Assembly: GCF_011752995.1 (NCBI RefSeq)
Contig: NZ_VWWL01000011.1
Span: 151,596-215,595 of the forward strand
Direction of reading: 5' to 3'
DNA: 64,000 nt
DNA from: Burkholderia sp. Ax-1724
GTDB taxonomy: Bacteria; Pseudomonadota; Gammaproteobacteria; Burkholderiales; Burkholderiaceae
Shown: positions 17,178-26,633 of the stretch, in pieces
Position numbering within the stretch: position 1 is the stretch's first letter
Layout: the number at the start of each line of letters is the position of its first letter
The notes under the pieces: generated by a model
Told to the model about the DNA's origin: nothing
The model's input: only the letters and a program-made list of their open reading frames with translations
Databases searched by the model: none
Made by a program: the position numbers and the translations under genes

Positions 17178-18068
17178 ATGTCCATCACCGTCAATTTTCC
17201 CGCCGAAGTGCGCGACTGGATCGCCGCCAATCTCACGCGCGGCGTCGCGCCGCAAGCGATCGTCAACGAGCTGGTCAGCCGCAACAACGCGGCCGAACTC
17301 GCGGCGGCGATGGTCAACGCCGTGTCCGCCGCGTTCCTCTACGGCACGCCGATGCCGGGCGACAAGCTCGAAGTGGGCGCCGCGCCGCTCAGCTACGAAG
17401 CCGAACCGCTGCGCGTGCGCGACGGCGCGCAGCTTCAGCTCGGCGAGCGCAAGGTGCGCGTGCTGTCGCGCCTGCAACGGCCCGCCGCCGTGCATCTCGC
17501 CAACTTTCTGAGCGCCGACGAATGCGAGCAGCTGATTGCGCTCGCGCGGCCGCGCCTCGACCGCTCGACCGTCGTCGATCCGGTGACGGGCCGCAACGTC
17601 GTGGCCGGTCATCGCAGCAGCTACGGGATGTTTTTCCGCCTCGCCGAGACGCCGCTGATCGCGCGCCTCGAAGCGCGCATCGCCGAACTCACGGGCCTGC
17701 CGGCCGAGAACGGCGAGGGGCTGCAAATGCTGAACTACGAGGAAGGCGCCGAATCGACGCCGCACGTCGACTATCTGATCGCGGGCAACGAGGCGAATCG
17801 CGAGTCGATCGCGCGCAGCGGCCAGCGCGTCGGCACGCTGCTGATGTATCTGAACGACGTGGAAGACGGCGGCGAAACGGTGTTCCCGCAACTCGGCTGG
17901 TCGGTGACGCCGCAGCGCGGTCACGCGCTCTACTTCGAATACGGCAACCGCTTCGGCCTTGCCGATCCGAGTTCGCTGCATGCGAGCACGCCGCTGCGCT
18001 CGGGCGAGAAGTGGGTCGCGACGAAATGGCTGCGCGCGCGCCGCTTCGTGCCGCGCCAGCAGGCCTGA
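17178..18068 (+). CDS. 2OG-Fe(II) oxygenase, prolyl 4-hydroxylase alpha-subunit type
   Basis: I place the start at ATG 17178 (MSITVNFPAEVRDWIAANL), giving 296 residues; an in-frame ATG at 17109 would add 23 arginine-rich residues. The C-terminal P4H domain shows the iron and co-substrate ligands: HVDYL (His-X-Asp), a distal His in SLHASTPL, and the basic residue in GEKWVATKW that binds 2-oxoglutarate. It should hydroxylate a protein or peptide side chain, probably proline, using O2 and 2-oxoglutarate. The N-terminal 100 residues are conserved in Burkholderia homologues as I remember them, but their function is unknown. It converges with the next gene across a hairpin region. Confidence 0.85.
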   Translation: MSITVNFPAEVRDWIAANLTRGVAPQAIVNELVSRNNAAELAAAMVNAVSAAFLYGTPMPGDKLEVGAAPLSYEAEPLRVRDGAQLQLGERKVRVLSRLQRPAAVHLANFLSADECEQLIALARPRLDRSTVVDPVTGRNVVAGHRSSYGMFFRLAETPLIARLEARIAELTGLPAENGEGLQMLNYEEGAESTPHVDYLIAGNEANRESIARSGQRVGTLLMYLNDVEDGGETVFPQLGWSVTPQRGHALYFEYGNRFGLADPSSLHASTPLRSGEKWVATKWLRARRFVPRQQA

Positions 18069-18100
18069 GCGCCGGGCGGACCTGAGCGTTTCAGGTTCGA

Positions 18101-18131
18101 GGCACCCCAGGTGCCGGGCAGCGCGCCCGGC
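18101..18131. terminator. Two overlapping hairpins between convergent genes
   Basis: GGCACC-CCA-GGTGCC (18101-18115) and GCCGGGC-AGCGC-GCCCGGC (18113-18131) share bases and are mutually exclusive. Their position between convergent stops suggests bidirectional termination, although there is no T-run. Confidence 0.45.
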
Positions 18132-18161
18132 CCGCACGTTGCGCCGCCTGCGCGTTCCGCT

Positions 18162-18833
18162 TCAGCGCTGGAAAATCTCGTCGGCGACCCAGCCCTTCGA
18201 GGTCAGGTGCATGCCCTCGCGCAACTGCATCGTGCCCGCGCCTTCGATCACACGCTTGACCATCGGAAACACGCGCTGCGCGTCGGCGTCCTTCGCCCAC
18301 GGCGCCGGCTCGACCTTGTACGTGTAGACCACCGACGTGACGGTCTTGCCGTCGAGCTGCATCGGCCGCTCCCAGCCCACGACCTTGTCGAGCGTCAGCG
18401 TGGCCGCGCAGAAGTCGGCCGGATGCGTGACGCGCGACGTGCCGGTCGCGACCACTTCCGGAATGTGCAGGTAGTACTTCTTGCCTTCGTCGGTCAGTTC
18501 GTACTGGCGCGCGGCCGCGGTGATCTTCTTGCCGCCGGCGTCGACGCGCTCGACCATCATGTCCTTACCCGTCACGAGGCCGAGCTTTTCGAGCACCGGC
18601 ATCTGCACGGCGTCGCGCGTGCCCGCGGTGCGATCGTCGGTGGTGGTGTAGATCGGCCAGTCGTATTTGGCGAGGCACAGGTGACCGCGTTGGCCGAGGA
18701 AATCGTTGATGGCGGCCGTGAAGTTTTCCTGATTGGCGTCCTGGCTCTTGTCATGGCAGCCGGCGACGAAGGTCAGGGCAAACAGGGAAAGCGCGCCGCC
18801 GGCAAGGCGGACGGCGGTGGTACGTCGCGTCAT
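18162..18833 (-). CDS. Lipoprotein of unknown function
   Basis: The 223-residue protein has a signal peptide ending in the lipobox FVAGC (Cys26), so it is lipidated and faces the periplasm. The mature part contains LCLAKYDWPIYTTTDD and ELTDEGKKYYLHIPE, a pattern seen in a widespread but uncharacterised Burkholderia lipoprotein group. No catalytic motif is visible. It is followed upstream on the same strand by the peroxidase-family gene with a hairpin between them, so it is probably transcribed separately. Confidence 0.75.
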   Translation of the reverse strand: MTRRTTAVRLAGGALSLFALTFVAGCHDKSQDANQENFTAAINDFLGQRGHLCLAKYDWPIYTTTDDRTAGTRDAVQMPVLEKLGLVTGKDMMVERVDAGGKKITAAARQYELTDEGKKYYLHIPEVVATGTSRVTHPADFCAATLTLDKVVGWERPMQLDGKTVTSVVYTYKVEPAPWAKDADAQRVFPMVKRVIEGAGTMQLREGMHLTSKGWVADEIFQR

Positions 18834-18946
18834 GGTGTTGTTGCTCAGGTTGGATGGCTTATTGAACGGCTAGGTGCGGCAGGCGGCAGGCGATGCGCGC
18901 GCGGCAGCGGTGCCGGCGGTCCGAGGCACGACGGCCCGAACGCCGG

Positions 18947-18979
18947 CGCGCGGCCGCTCCACGAGAAGCCGGCCGCGCG
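18947..18979 (-). terminator. 10-bp GC-rich hairpin downstream of the peroxidase-family gene
   Basis: CGCGCGGCCG (18947-18956) pairs with CGGCCGCGCG (18970-18979) around a 13-nt loop, 22 bp beyond the stop of the minus-strand peroxidase gene. Confidence 0.5.
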
Positions 18980-19000
18980 CGGATCGTCATCGATGCGTCG

Positions 19001-20494
19001 TCAGTTCACGCATGCGCCGCTCGTGGGGGGCGTGGCGGGCGGCTGATAGCCGTCCGTCAGCGTGTTCAGGAAGCAGACCAGATCGGCGATGTTCTGCTGC
19101 GTCAGCTGCGGCGTCGAGTGGACCGGGCGGGCCAGCGCGCCGTCCGCCGCAGTCGTGCCGCCCGCGTCGGTTTGCCCCTGGCCCATCGGCAGTTCTTCGT
19201 CGATGTTGCCCTGGTAGGCGACCGGCAGATCGTTGAACGGCGTCGCCGTCGCCCCCGATGCGGCGCTCGGGAACAGCGCGAACGACGGGTTCTGCACCAT
19301 GTGGGTCGTATCGCCGCCGGTGCTCGGATACCAGTATTCCGGGTTCGTGTCGCGCGTGTTGTAGAAGTTCAGCACCTGCACGAGCGAATGGAACACGCCG
19401 TTGTGGAAGAACGCGGTGCGCGTCGAGACGTTGCGCAGCGTCGGCACCTTGAAGCGGCCGCAATACGGATCGGGCACGTTGACGCCCGTGAACGAATCCG
19501 GTCCCGCGCCGCTCGTCGCGGTGCCGGGCGTGTGGAGGTTGTTCAGCGGACCGCACAGACCCAGGTCGTAGTACGAGGTCGTTGCGTTGCTCGGGATCGG
19601 GTCGGGGTTGTCGGGAATCTGCGTGTCGTTGCGCGGCACGCCGATCGCCTGATACGTGAAGTCCGTCATCAGACCGACCGAGCCGTTGAAGTTCGCGCCC
19701 GCGTAGTGGCAGGCCACGCAGCCGGCGCCCTTGTCGGTGTCGTTGAAGAGTTCGAGGCCGCGCAGCTCGGCCGCCGTCAACGTGCCGCCCACCTTGTTCG
19801 ATTCGAACAGATCGAACTTGCTCGAATACGGCGCGAAGCTCGGGTCTTCCGTCTCGTAGGCCTGGATCGCGAGGCCGACGTCGGCGAACGCGGCGTCGGT
19901 GTTGGCGAACACGCCCGAGCCGAAGGCCTGCTGGAACAGCGGCGCATACGAGGCGCCCTGCACGACCTTGACCACGTTCGCGGCCGACGTGTTGTTCATT
20001 TCGAGCGGATTGAGCAGCGGCAGCGAGACCTGGGTCGCCAGCGTCGTCGCGCGGCCGTCCCACATGAAGCCGCCGCCCGGCGCGTTCTGCGTGATGCCGT
20101 CGGGATTGTCGGCGACGTCGTTGTAGGGCGGCGTCATCGACTTGTAGCGCAGCGAGGGCACCGCGCGCTGACCGGCCAGCGAAGGATCGGAGCCGAGCTG
20201 CACCGACAGGCTGTTCGGCGGTCCGTACGCGTACTGCGGACTATGGCAGGTCGCGCAGGACATGTTCTTGCCGCCCGACAGATTCTGATCGAAGAACAGT
20301 TGCTTGCCGACTTGGGCCGCCGCGCTCAGCGTGACGGCGGCGGGCGGCGCAACGCTACCCGTTTCGCCGCCGCCCGGCGCCGAGGTCTGGCTCGATCCGT
20401 TGCCGCCGTTGCTGCCGCTATCGCTGCCCCCGCCGCCGCAGGCGGCCAATACGAGGGAAAGCGCGCAAAGCACGCCGAGAGAAACTTTTCGCAT
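19001..20494 (-). CDS. Di-haem cytochrome c peroxidase-family lipoprotein
   Basis: The 497-residue protein carries a lipobox LAAC (Cys19) followed by a Gly/Ser-rich linker. There are two c-type haem motifs, CATCH (80-84) and CVACH (259-263), the arrangement of the bacterial cytochrome c peroxidase/MauG superfamily. GGGFMWDGRATTL is the conserved stretch after the first haem, and FKVPTLRNVSTRTAFFHNG the usual C-terminal region. It is therefore a periplasm-facing haem protein that reduces peroxide or performs a MauG-like oxidation. It is longer than typical CcpA (about 330 residues). The neighbouring phosphoesterase lipoprotein lies upstream on the same strand behind a strong terminator. Confidence 0.88.
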   Translation of the reverse strand: MRKVSLGVLCALSLVLAACGGGGSDSGSNGGNGSSQTSAPGGGETGSVAPPAAVTLSAAAQVGKQLFFDQNLSGGKNMSCATCHSPQYAYGPPNSLSVQLGSDPSLAGQRAVPSLRYKSMTPPYNDVADNPDGITQNAPGGGFMWDGRATTLATQVSLPLLNPLEMNNTSAANVVKVVQGASYAPLFQQAFGSGVFANTDAAFADVGLAIQAYETEDPSFAPYSSKFDLFESNKVGGTLTAAELRGLELFNDTDKGAGCVACHYAGANFNGSVGLMTDFTYQAIGVPRNDTQIPDNPDPIPSNATTSYYDLGLCGPLNNLHTPGTATSGAGPDSFTGVNVPDPYCGRFKVPTLRNVSTRTAFFHNGVFHSLVQVLNFYNTRDTNPEYWYPSTGGDTTHMVQNPSFALFPSAASGATATPFNDLPVAYQGNIDEELPMGQGQTDAGGTTAADGALARPVHSTPQLTQQNIADLVCFLNTLTDGYQPPATPPTSGACVN

Positions 20495-20627
20495 ATCGAT
20501 GTGTTGAGCCTGATCGTGTTACCTGAGTCCGATTGCCGGGCGGTCCTGGCTTGGTCCGTGGAAGGACCTGGCTGAGTGCGCGTACGACTTAAGGCCGCGT
20601 GGAAATGGGACGAACGGAATGGAAAAC

Positions 20628-20656
20628 TGCCGGACCACATGATCCGTGGTCCGGCA
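20628..20656 (-). terminator. Rho-independent terminator of the phosphoesterase gene
   Basis: TGCCGGACCAC (20628-20638) and GTGGTCCGGCA (20646-20656) form an 11-bp perfect stem with a 7-nt loop. On the minus strand the stem is followed by GTTTTCC, giving a classical T-tail. Confidence 0.75.
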
Positions 20657-20679
20657 GGCAGCGTTGCGGCGCCGGGTTG

Positions 20680-20712
20680 CACACGCAGGGCGCGCGCTGC
20701 GCCCTGCGTGTG
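20680..20712 (-). terminator. Perfect 14-bp hairpin after the phosphoesterase stop
   Basis: CACACGCAGGGCGC (20680-20693) pairs perfectly with GCGCCCTGCGTGTG (20699-20712) around a 5-nt loop. It precedes the T-tailed terminator on the minus strand, so two stems stand in tandem. It may protect the 3' end or act as a first terminator. Confidence 0.6.
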
Positions 20713-20737
20713 TCGGTCCGCCGCTTAGGTCGACCGC

Positions 20738-23086
20738 TTACTTGCTCAGCGCCCAGACGTTGGTCTGGTTCGCGTCAGGACCCGCCTGGCGCGAAGCCAG
20801 CGAGGTGCCCGTCACGTCGACCGGGTTCAGCTTCTGCGTGTAGGTCGCCGGCGTGATGTACGCGTGGTTCATCGGACGGACCGAGTCGAAGTGCGTATCC
20901 GCGCTGCCCGCGAGTTCCGGCAGGTTCAGCACGTTCGCGGCGATGAACGACTCGGTGTACTTCGCGCGAGCAAGGTACGTTTGCGGCTGTGCCGGGTCGC
21001 CGATCTGGAACATGTCCTGCATCGTACGCACGAACGAGAAGTGGCTGTACTCGTCGCTGTCGACCACACCCGCGCTCGCCTGGTTCGTTGCTACGCCGAA
21101 CACCGAGTTGCCGTGACCATGGTTGCCCTGGTTGTACAGCGTCGTCGTGACCGGCGAGTACTTGCCGTTCGAGAACGTGAGCGGTGCCTGGTTGACGTTC
21201 GACGTCACCGGGTTCCAGCCGCAGCACGAGGTCGAGCTGCCTTCGCCTTCGTCGAACATCACGACGATCGCGACCTTGCGCTTCTTGTTGGTCCACAGCG
21301 GCGAAGCCTGGATCTTCGTCACGACCTGACGCACGTAGTCGTCGCCGCGCTGCACGATGGCGGTGCTGCCGCTCGAGCAGGACGGATCGGAGCCGGTGCC
21401 GTGCATGTCGTCGCACTGGTCGGGCATGATGAAGTTCAGGTTGCCCACGTCGCCGTTCGCGAGGTCGGTGCTGAACTGGTCGTAGTTGTAGTTCGTCGGG
21501 ATCGAATAGTCCTTCGACGTAGCCAGGGCGGACGCCGGGTACTGCGTGCCGAAGATCGTGCGGTTGTCGGCGAAGAACTCCGGCAGATTACGCGCCAGCT
21601 GATACGGCATTGCCGGGCTGTGCTTGGTCTTGTACAGCGCGCCAGGCATCGGGTAGGCCGTGCCGTTCGCGCCCGGGCCCGTGTAGGCGGCCGAGATCGT
21701 CGGTTCGGCGATGCTGTCCGAACGCGGGTCCTGACCCGGGTTCATCGACTCGCTGTAGGTACGCCACGTCATGCCCGCTTGCGACAGCAGCGTGAAGAGG
21801 TTCGGCGCCGCGACGTTGTGGTTCGCGGAAGAACCGACCGTCGTACAGGCCGCGCTCGTCAGGCCCGTCAGATGGTTCGTGTCTTGCGGCGGCAGTGCGG
21901 TCGTCGCGACGAGCGGCTGGCCGTCCGAAGCGGTGCCGCCGGCGAAGGCCGCGTCGGTCGGTGCGTTCGCGCCGCTCGTGCCCGCGCCGCAGCCCCACCA
22001 GTTGTCGTCGACGATACCCCAGTCGTCCGCGCCGCCGAGTGCCGTGTAGTTCGGCTCGCTCGGGTTGCCGGTCGCGTAGTAGGTCGTGAACTGGTTGTTG
22101 CTGGTCAGGAACTGGTTGATGAACGGTGCGTTCGTCGAACCGAAAATGCCCGGCGTGCCCGGCGTCGGGCCCACGCTGTGGTTTTCGAGCATGATCACGA
22201 ACACGTTGTCGTAGCGCGGCACGCCTTCGACGTTGAACGCGGCCTGCTGCGCCTGTGCGTACGTGATCTTCGCCTGCGTCTGCGACGACTTCACGGCCGT
22301 TGCCTGGATCACGCCCGAGGTGCCGATGAGCGACGGATCGCCGCCCGTCATCGCGAGGTTGTCCGGATACATGTCGCCGCGATCGAGCTTGGTCGTCGCG
22401 TACGTGTAGCGGTTTTCGAGCTGGTTGTCTTCGAACAGCAGCGCTTGCTGTTCGGCGCCCGAGAGCGTGTTCACGTCGCCGAGCGCGTCGGTCGCGCTCA
22501 CCGTCACCGACGATGCGCCGAGGGCCGGGCCGCTCAGGCGCGTTGCGAGGTTGGCCTTCTCGGTGGCGTAGCTGCTGCCGTTCGCTTCGACGAGACGCTG
22601 CACTTCGCTCGACATCGGGCTGATGACGACGTTAGCCGCGCCCTGGTCGGCGATCTGCGCGGCCGAAGCACGCAGGATCAGGTGGCTCGGCACGGCCGCG
22701 CCGCTTGCCGTGTTGGTTGCCTTGGTGCTGATGTCGGCGATCAACTGGCCGGTCGCCGAGGTCTTCAGCGTGAAGTGGCCCTTGCTGTCGGTCGTCGTGC
22801 TCGTTTCCGACGCATCGCACACGCCATTGCCGTTCGCGTCGACGCAAACCGTCGCGCCCGCGTAGTAGCCGGCGGCGATCGTCGGGTTACCCGATGCGTT
22901 GCCCGGCTTGAAAGCCGCGGCGGTCACGACGCCCGAGAACGTCGTGGTTTGCGTCGGGGTCGGGCTGTTGCCGCCGCCGTTGCTTGCCGTCGACGGATTG
23001 TCGTTGCCGCCGCAAGCTGCCAGCACGCAGGCCGCCGCGATCGAGGTTAAAAGAAGGGTAGTACGTGGTGTTGAACTGACCGGCAT
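20738..23086 (-). CDS. Large phosphoesterase-family (acid phosphatase/phospholipase C-like) lipoprotein
   Basis: I choose ATG 23086 because a signal peptide with lipobox VLAAC (Cys25) follows directly; this gives 782 residues. The first 200 residues form a separate domain with a calcium-site-like VDANGNGVCD. The phosphoesterase domain starts at YDNVFVIMLENHSVG, the family's metal-binding opening, and carries FIMPDQCDDMHG and VVMFDEGEG, typical of alkaline-phosphatase-fold phosphoesterases related to AcpA and PLC. It probably cleaves phosphate or phosphodiester bonds at the cell surface. Length and N-terminal domain differ from simple AcpA proteins. It is preceded by an AT-rich promoter region. 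Confidence 0.85.
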   Translation of the reverse strand: MPVSSTPRTTLLLTSIAAACVLAACGGNDNPSTASNGGGNSPTPTQTTTFSGVVTAAAFKPGNASGNPTIAAGYYAGATVCVDANGNGVCDASETSTTTDSKGHFTLKTSATGQLIADISTKATNTASGAAVPSHLILRASAAQIADQGAANVVISPMSSEVQRLVEANGSSYATEKANLATRLSGPALGASSVTVSATDALGDVNTLSGAEQQALLFEDNQLENRYTYATTKLDRGDMYPDNLAMTGGDPSLIGTSGVIQATAVKSSQTQAKITYAQAQQAAFNVEGVPRYDNVFVIMLENHSVGPTPGTPGIFGSTNAPFINQFLTSNNQFTTYYATGNPSEPNYTALGGADDWGIVDDNWWGCGAGTSGANAPTDAAFAGGTASDGQPLVATTALPPQDTNHLTGLTSAACTTVGSSANHNVAAPNLFTLLSQAGMTWRTYSESMNPGQDPRSDSIAEPTISAAYTGPGANGTAYPMPGALYKTKHSPAMPYQLARNLPEFFADNRTIFGTQYPASALATSKDYSIPTNYNYDQFSTDLANGDVGNLNFIMPDQCDDMHGTGSDPSCSSGSTAIVQRGDDYVRQVVTKIQASPLWTNKKRKVAIVVMFDEGEGSSTSCCGWNPVTSNVNQAPLTFSNGKYSPVTTTLYNQGNHGHGNSVFGVATNQASAGVVDSDEYSHFSFVRTMQDMFQIGDPAQPQTYLARAKYTESFIAANVLNLPELAGSADTHFDSVRPMNHAYITPATYTQKLNPVDVTGTSLASRQAGPDANQTNVWALSK

Positions 23087-23896
23087 TATGGGACCCCTGG
23101 TGGTTTGCATGTACAACTTTTTTCCGCCCAAACGGAACAAATCCGTATTTTTCTAACGCAGCGGGATTATCGAGTCCGTATGTTCTTTTTTTATGACAGG
23201 GAACCTTTAAGAAATTTTACTTTCAATTTACTTAAATTACCTTTCAAATTTAAACTTTATTGTAATAAACAGGAGCGACGCTCGCACCGGGGCCGAATCG
23301 CCGTAGGGTTGTGCACGTACGGCGGGCGCCGAGGACGATGAGTGCGCAAATGCGTGAATACATGCTTCGAATCACCAATATTTAGGATTCGATGCGCCAG
23401 ATTCCGCTTTTCGCGGAGATTTGCTGTTCTGTTCGCTGCTCTGCCGGTTGCGTTGCTTGCCGCCCTGTTCGCCACTTTGTTTATTCCCCTGCTTACGCAG
23501 AACTGTCGTTCCTGTTCAGGTTCGTGCAAGCGCGCAGTAATTTATATTCGCGGCGATTTGTTATCGGGTTCGCTCACGGCTGCCATTCTTTTTTAATACC
23601 GCCGAAGTGTTATTCAGTACGGCACGGTTGCGCGGGCCCGCCCCGGATGGCCCTCGGCTTCAATCATATTCGCCGTTTCTTTTCTGATTTTTTATTTGTA
23701 TTTCTCTTTGCAGCGGATTCAACGGGATTAATTCGTATTGCTGTACAGGATCACTAAACAGATCAAACCGGCCTATCTCAATTAGCTATGCAGATTGAGT
23801 AATTTGCCTGCTCAGGATAAAAATTAGTCCAATTCCTATAGACGGTGGGATAGGTGCTTTCGATACTGTGGGCTCGACCCATCACTCGATGCACGC
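23087..23896. other. AT-rich intergenic region between divergent genes
   Basis: About 810 bp of distinctly lower GC separates the phosphoesterase gene from vgrG. Short A/T-rich runs at 23180-23270 and 23680-23830 could hold the divergent promoters. The small frames present have no recognisable product. It may be acquired DNA carrying the vgrG locus. Confidence 0.4.
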
Positions 23897-26620
23897 ATGT
23901 CCAAACCACCGTGGGACCGCACTTTAGCTATCTTCTGTGACACGCTGCCGACCTGGGGCAATGAGCCGCTGCTCGCGCCGTTGCGTCTGCACGGCACCGA
24001 AGCCCTGGGCAGGCTCTACCGGTACGCGCTCGACGTGGCGACGATCGAAAGACCGACGCTTCCGCTATGGCAGGCGCGGCAACAGGTCGTGCCCGATCGC
24101 CTGATCGGCCAGGTGATCGACGTGTCGATTGCCTGCGGCGGCGACGCGGCAACCGCCGCCACCGGCAGCCGCACGATCTCTGGCCTCATCACTGGCGTCA
24201 GGCAGATGGGTAGCGACGACCGGCACGCCTATTACCGCTTCATCGTGCGCCCGTGGCTGTGGCTCGCCACGAAGAACCGCGAGAGCCGGATCTTCCAGGA
24301 CATGAGCGTCGTGGATATCACCTCTGCGATACTCAAGGCGCGCTATCCCTATCCTGTCGTGATGGAACTCGGTGGCCCCGGCACGGAACGCAGCTACCCG
24401 AAGCGCGACTATGTCCGCCAGATGTGGGAATCCGACTTCGCATTTCTCACGCGCCTCTGGCGGGAATGGGGCCTCTACTATCTGTTCGACGGCCTGACGC
24501 TGGTGCTCTGCGATTCCCCCGGCTCGCACAAGCGGCACGACGACGCGTACCGGCGCATCCGCTATCGCGCGCCCGAGAGCCGGCGGGTCGATGAAGAGCA
24601 TATCCACCGGCTCAAGGTCTCGCGCCGGATCACGGCGGGCAAGGTCAGCCTGACCGATTACGACTACACGCGCCCCGGCGCTCGGTTCGAGGGCGGATAC
24701 GCGAGCTACAGCGAAAGCGCCTGCGACAGCATCGAACAGCACGGCTGGGGCGACTACGCGCAGCCGCTCGCCGGGGAGTCCGGACTATCCGGTGAACGGA
24801 ACCGTCACGAGGATGAAGCGCGATACCTCGCGAGCGTGCGCGTCGATGCCATGCGCCGCCACGGCCTGCGCCTGAAGGGCCGGGGCAATCTGCGCGGGCT
24901 CATCACCGGGAAGACGTTCTGGCTCGACGACCATCCGCAGCAGGACGTGAACGCGGAATACCTGGTGGTGTCGACCACGCTCGATATCCGCAATGCGCAG
25001 CAGGATTCGCAGTCTTCCGGTGAGGGAGAGAACGATGAACCGCGCCAGTGCGTGAGCGACTTCGTGCTGCAACCCGCGAATACGTTCTTCAGGAACCGTC
25101 CGAAGAAAAAGCCGCACTGCGCCAGCGAAACCGCCATCGTGGTGAGTCCGGAGAACCAGCCGCTCTGGGTCGACGGCTACGCGCGCGTCAAGGTCCACTT
25201 CATGTGGGACCGTCTCAGCCCGAAGGACGCCAGCGCCAGTTGCTGGGTGCGCGTGTCCTCGCCGTGGCAAGGCAATGGTTTCGGTGCGATCCACCTGCCC
25301 CGTACCGGTCAGGAAGTCACGGTCGGCTACCACGAGGGCGACCCGGACAAACCGTACGTATCGGGCCGCATGGTCAACGGCTGGAACCCGCCGCCGTGGA
25401 AGCTGCCGGCCAACCAGGCGCTCTCGGGCACGCTCAGCCGCGATCTCGAAGGCGGCGCCACCGGCCAGTCCAATCACGTCGTGCTCGACGACACGCCGGG
25501 CCAGCTCCAGGCGCAACTCGCCAGCGATCACGCGCAGTCGCGTCTCGTGCTCGGCTACAACACGCGCATCGTGCGCGAGGCAGGCCGCCAGCAGGCGCGC
25601 GGCATCGGCTGGGAACTCGCGACCGACGCATGGGGTGTCGCGCGGGCCAACCGGGGCCTGCTGATCACCACCGAGGCGCGCAGCGGTGCGAACGCACCGG
25701 CGAAGGACATGGGCGAGACGGTGGCCCGGCTCGCGCAGGCGCGCGATATCCACGAGAACCTGGCGGGTCTCGCCCGGCAGTACGAGGTGCAGGAGCCGCA
25801 GGCCAGCCAGGGCGAGGTGTCGAAAGCGATCAGGATGCAGAACGAGGCGATCCGCGGTGGCGTAGCGCGCGGGGCGGATGCGGAGCAGCCGTTTCCGCAA
25901 CTGGCGAGGCCGGACATGGTGCTGGCCAGCGCCGCGGGTATCAGTCTCGCGGCCGCGGAAAGCACCCACGTGGCGAGTGGCGAACATCTCGCGCTCACGG
26001 CCGGCGGACACGTCAGCATCGCCGCGGCGAGATCGCTGCTGGCGTCGGCGGTCAATGGCGTGCGGGTGTTCGCGCAGAACCTCGGCATCCGGCTCAAGGC
26101 AGCGTCCGGCAAGGTGCAGATCGAGGCGCAACACGATGACATCGAGGTCATTGCGCAGCGCGTGGTGAACATCATCAGCCGGGCGGAATCGATCAATCTG
26201 ATTGCCGGAAAGGAGATCGTGTTCCATGCGGCCGGCACGAAGGTCGTGATCAATGCGCAGGGGTACAGCGTCTACACCGACGGCGGGCATCGGGTTCATG
26301 CGGCGAGTTATCTGAACGATACGCCGGTGGCGGTGCCGTTTGTCGTGCCGATGACGGATATCGGGCAGGCGAAGGTGGCGGAGCATTTCAAGCTTGTGGA
26401 ACAGGTTTCGGGGTGGGTGATGACGAACCAGCGTTACCGGATCGAGCTTGCAGACGGACAGGTGATCGAAGGGATCAGTAATGGACGCGGCGAAACATCC
26501 GTTGCGATGAGCGACAGCGTGCGGATTGCATCCGTCAGCCTGCTACGCGCGTGTGGCGCGGTCGCCTCGACGCATCGGTCGATATTGGTCCGGGATGCCG
26601 GAACGAAATCCGATTTATAG
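23897..26620 (+). CDS. vgrG: Type VI secretion spike protein VgrG
   Basis: The 907-residue protein has the VgrG/phage gp27 start (LRLHGTEALGRLYRYALDV) and the Rhs/VgrG motif region ARYPYPVVMELG. The gp5-like OB region follows at about residues 420-510, with YARVKVHFMWDR, ASCWVRVSSPWQGNGFG and HLPRTGQEVTVGYHEGDPDKPYVSGR. A DUF2345 beta-helix-like extension starts near residue 675 (GISLAAAESTHVASGEHLALTAG). It punctures target cells and carries cargo. The next gene starts 13 bp downstream and encodes a putative metallo-effector, a normal arrangement. No other T6SS structural genes are in the window, so this is an auxiliary vgrG island. Confidence 0.95.
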   Translation: MSKPPWDRTLAIFCDTLPTWGNEPLLAPLRLHGTEALGRLYRYALDVATIERPTLPLWQARQQVVPDRLIGQVIDVSIACGGDAATAATGSRTISGLITGVRQMGSDDRHAYYRFIVRPWLWLATKNRESRIFQDMSVVDITSAILKARYPYPVVMELGGPGTERSYPKRDYVRQMWESDFAFLTRLWREWGLYYLFDGLTLVLCDSPGSHKRHDDAYRRIRYRAPESRRVDEEHIHRLKVSRRITAGKVSLTDYDYTRPGARFEGGYASYSESACDSIEQHGWGDYAQPLAGESGLSGERNRHEDEARYLASVRVDAMRRHGLRLKGRGNLRGLITGKTFWLDDHPQQDVNAEYLVVSTTLDIRNAQQDSQSSGEGENDEPRQCVSDFVLQPANTFFRNRPKKKPHCASETAIVVSPENQPLWVDGYARVKVHFMWDRLSPKDASASCWVRVSSPWQGNGFGAIHLPRTGQEVTVGYHEGDPDKPYVSGRMVNGWNPPPWKLPANQALSGTLSRDLEGGATGQSNHVVLDDTPGQLQAQLASDHAQSRLVLGYNTRIVREAGRQQARGIGWELATDAWGVARANRGLLITTEARSGANAPAKDMGETVARLAQARDIHENLAGLARQYEVQEPQASQGEVSKAIRMQNEAIRGGVARGADAEQPFPQLARPDMVLASAAGISLAAAESTHVASGEHLALTAGGHVSIAAARSLLASAVNGVRVFAQNLGIRLKAASGKVQIEAQHDDIEVIAQRVVNIISRAESINLIAGKEIVFHAAGTKVVINAQGYSVYTDGGHRVHAASYLNDTPVAVPFVVPMTDIGQAKVAEHFKLVEQVSGWVMTNQRYRIELADGQVIEGISNGRGETSVAMSDSVRIASVSLLRACGAVASTHRSILVRDAGTKSDL

Positions 26621-26633
26621 GAGAAAGCCAGGA

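Noticed and set aside
23366..23391. TTCG-N18-TTCG near the vgrG locus as a possible hrpII box
   Set aside because: The spacing is 18 rather than 16 bp and there is no suitably placed -10 or gene start.
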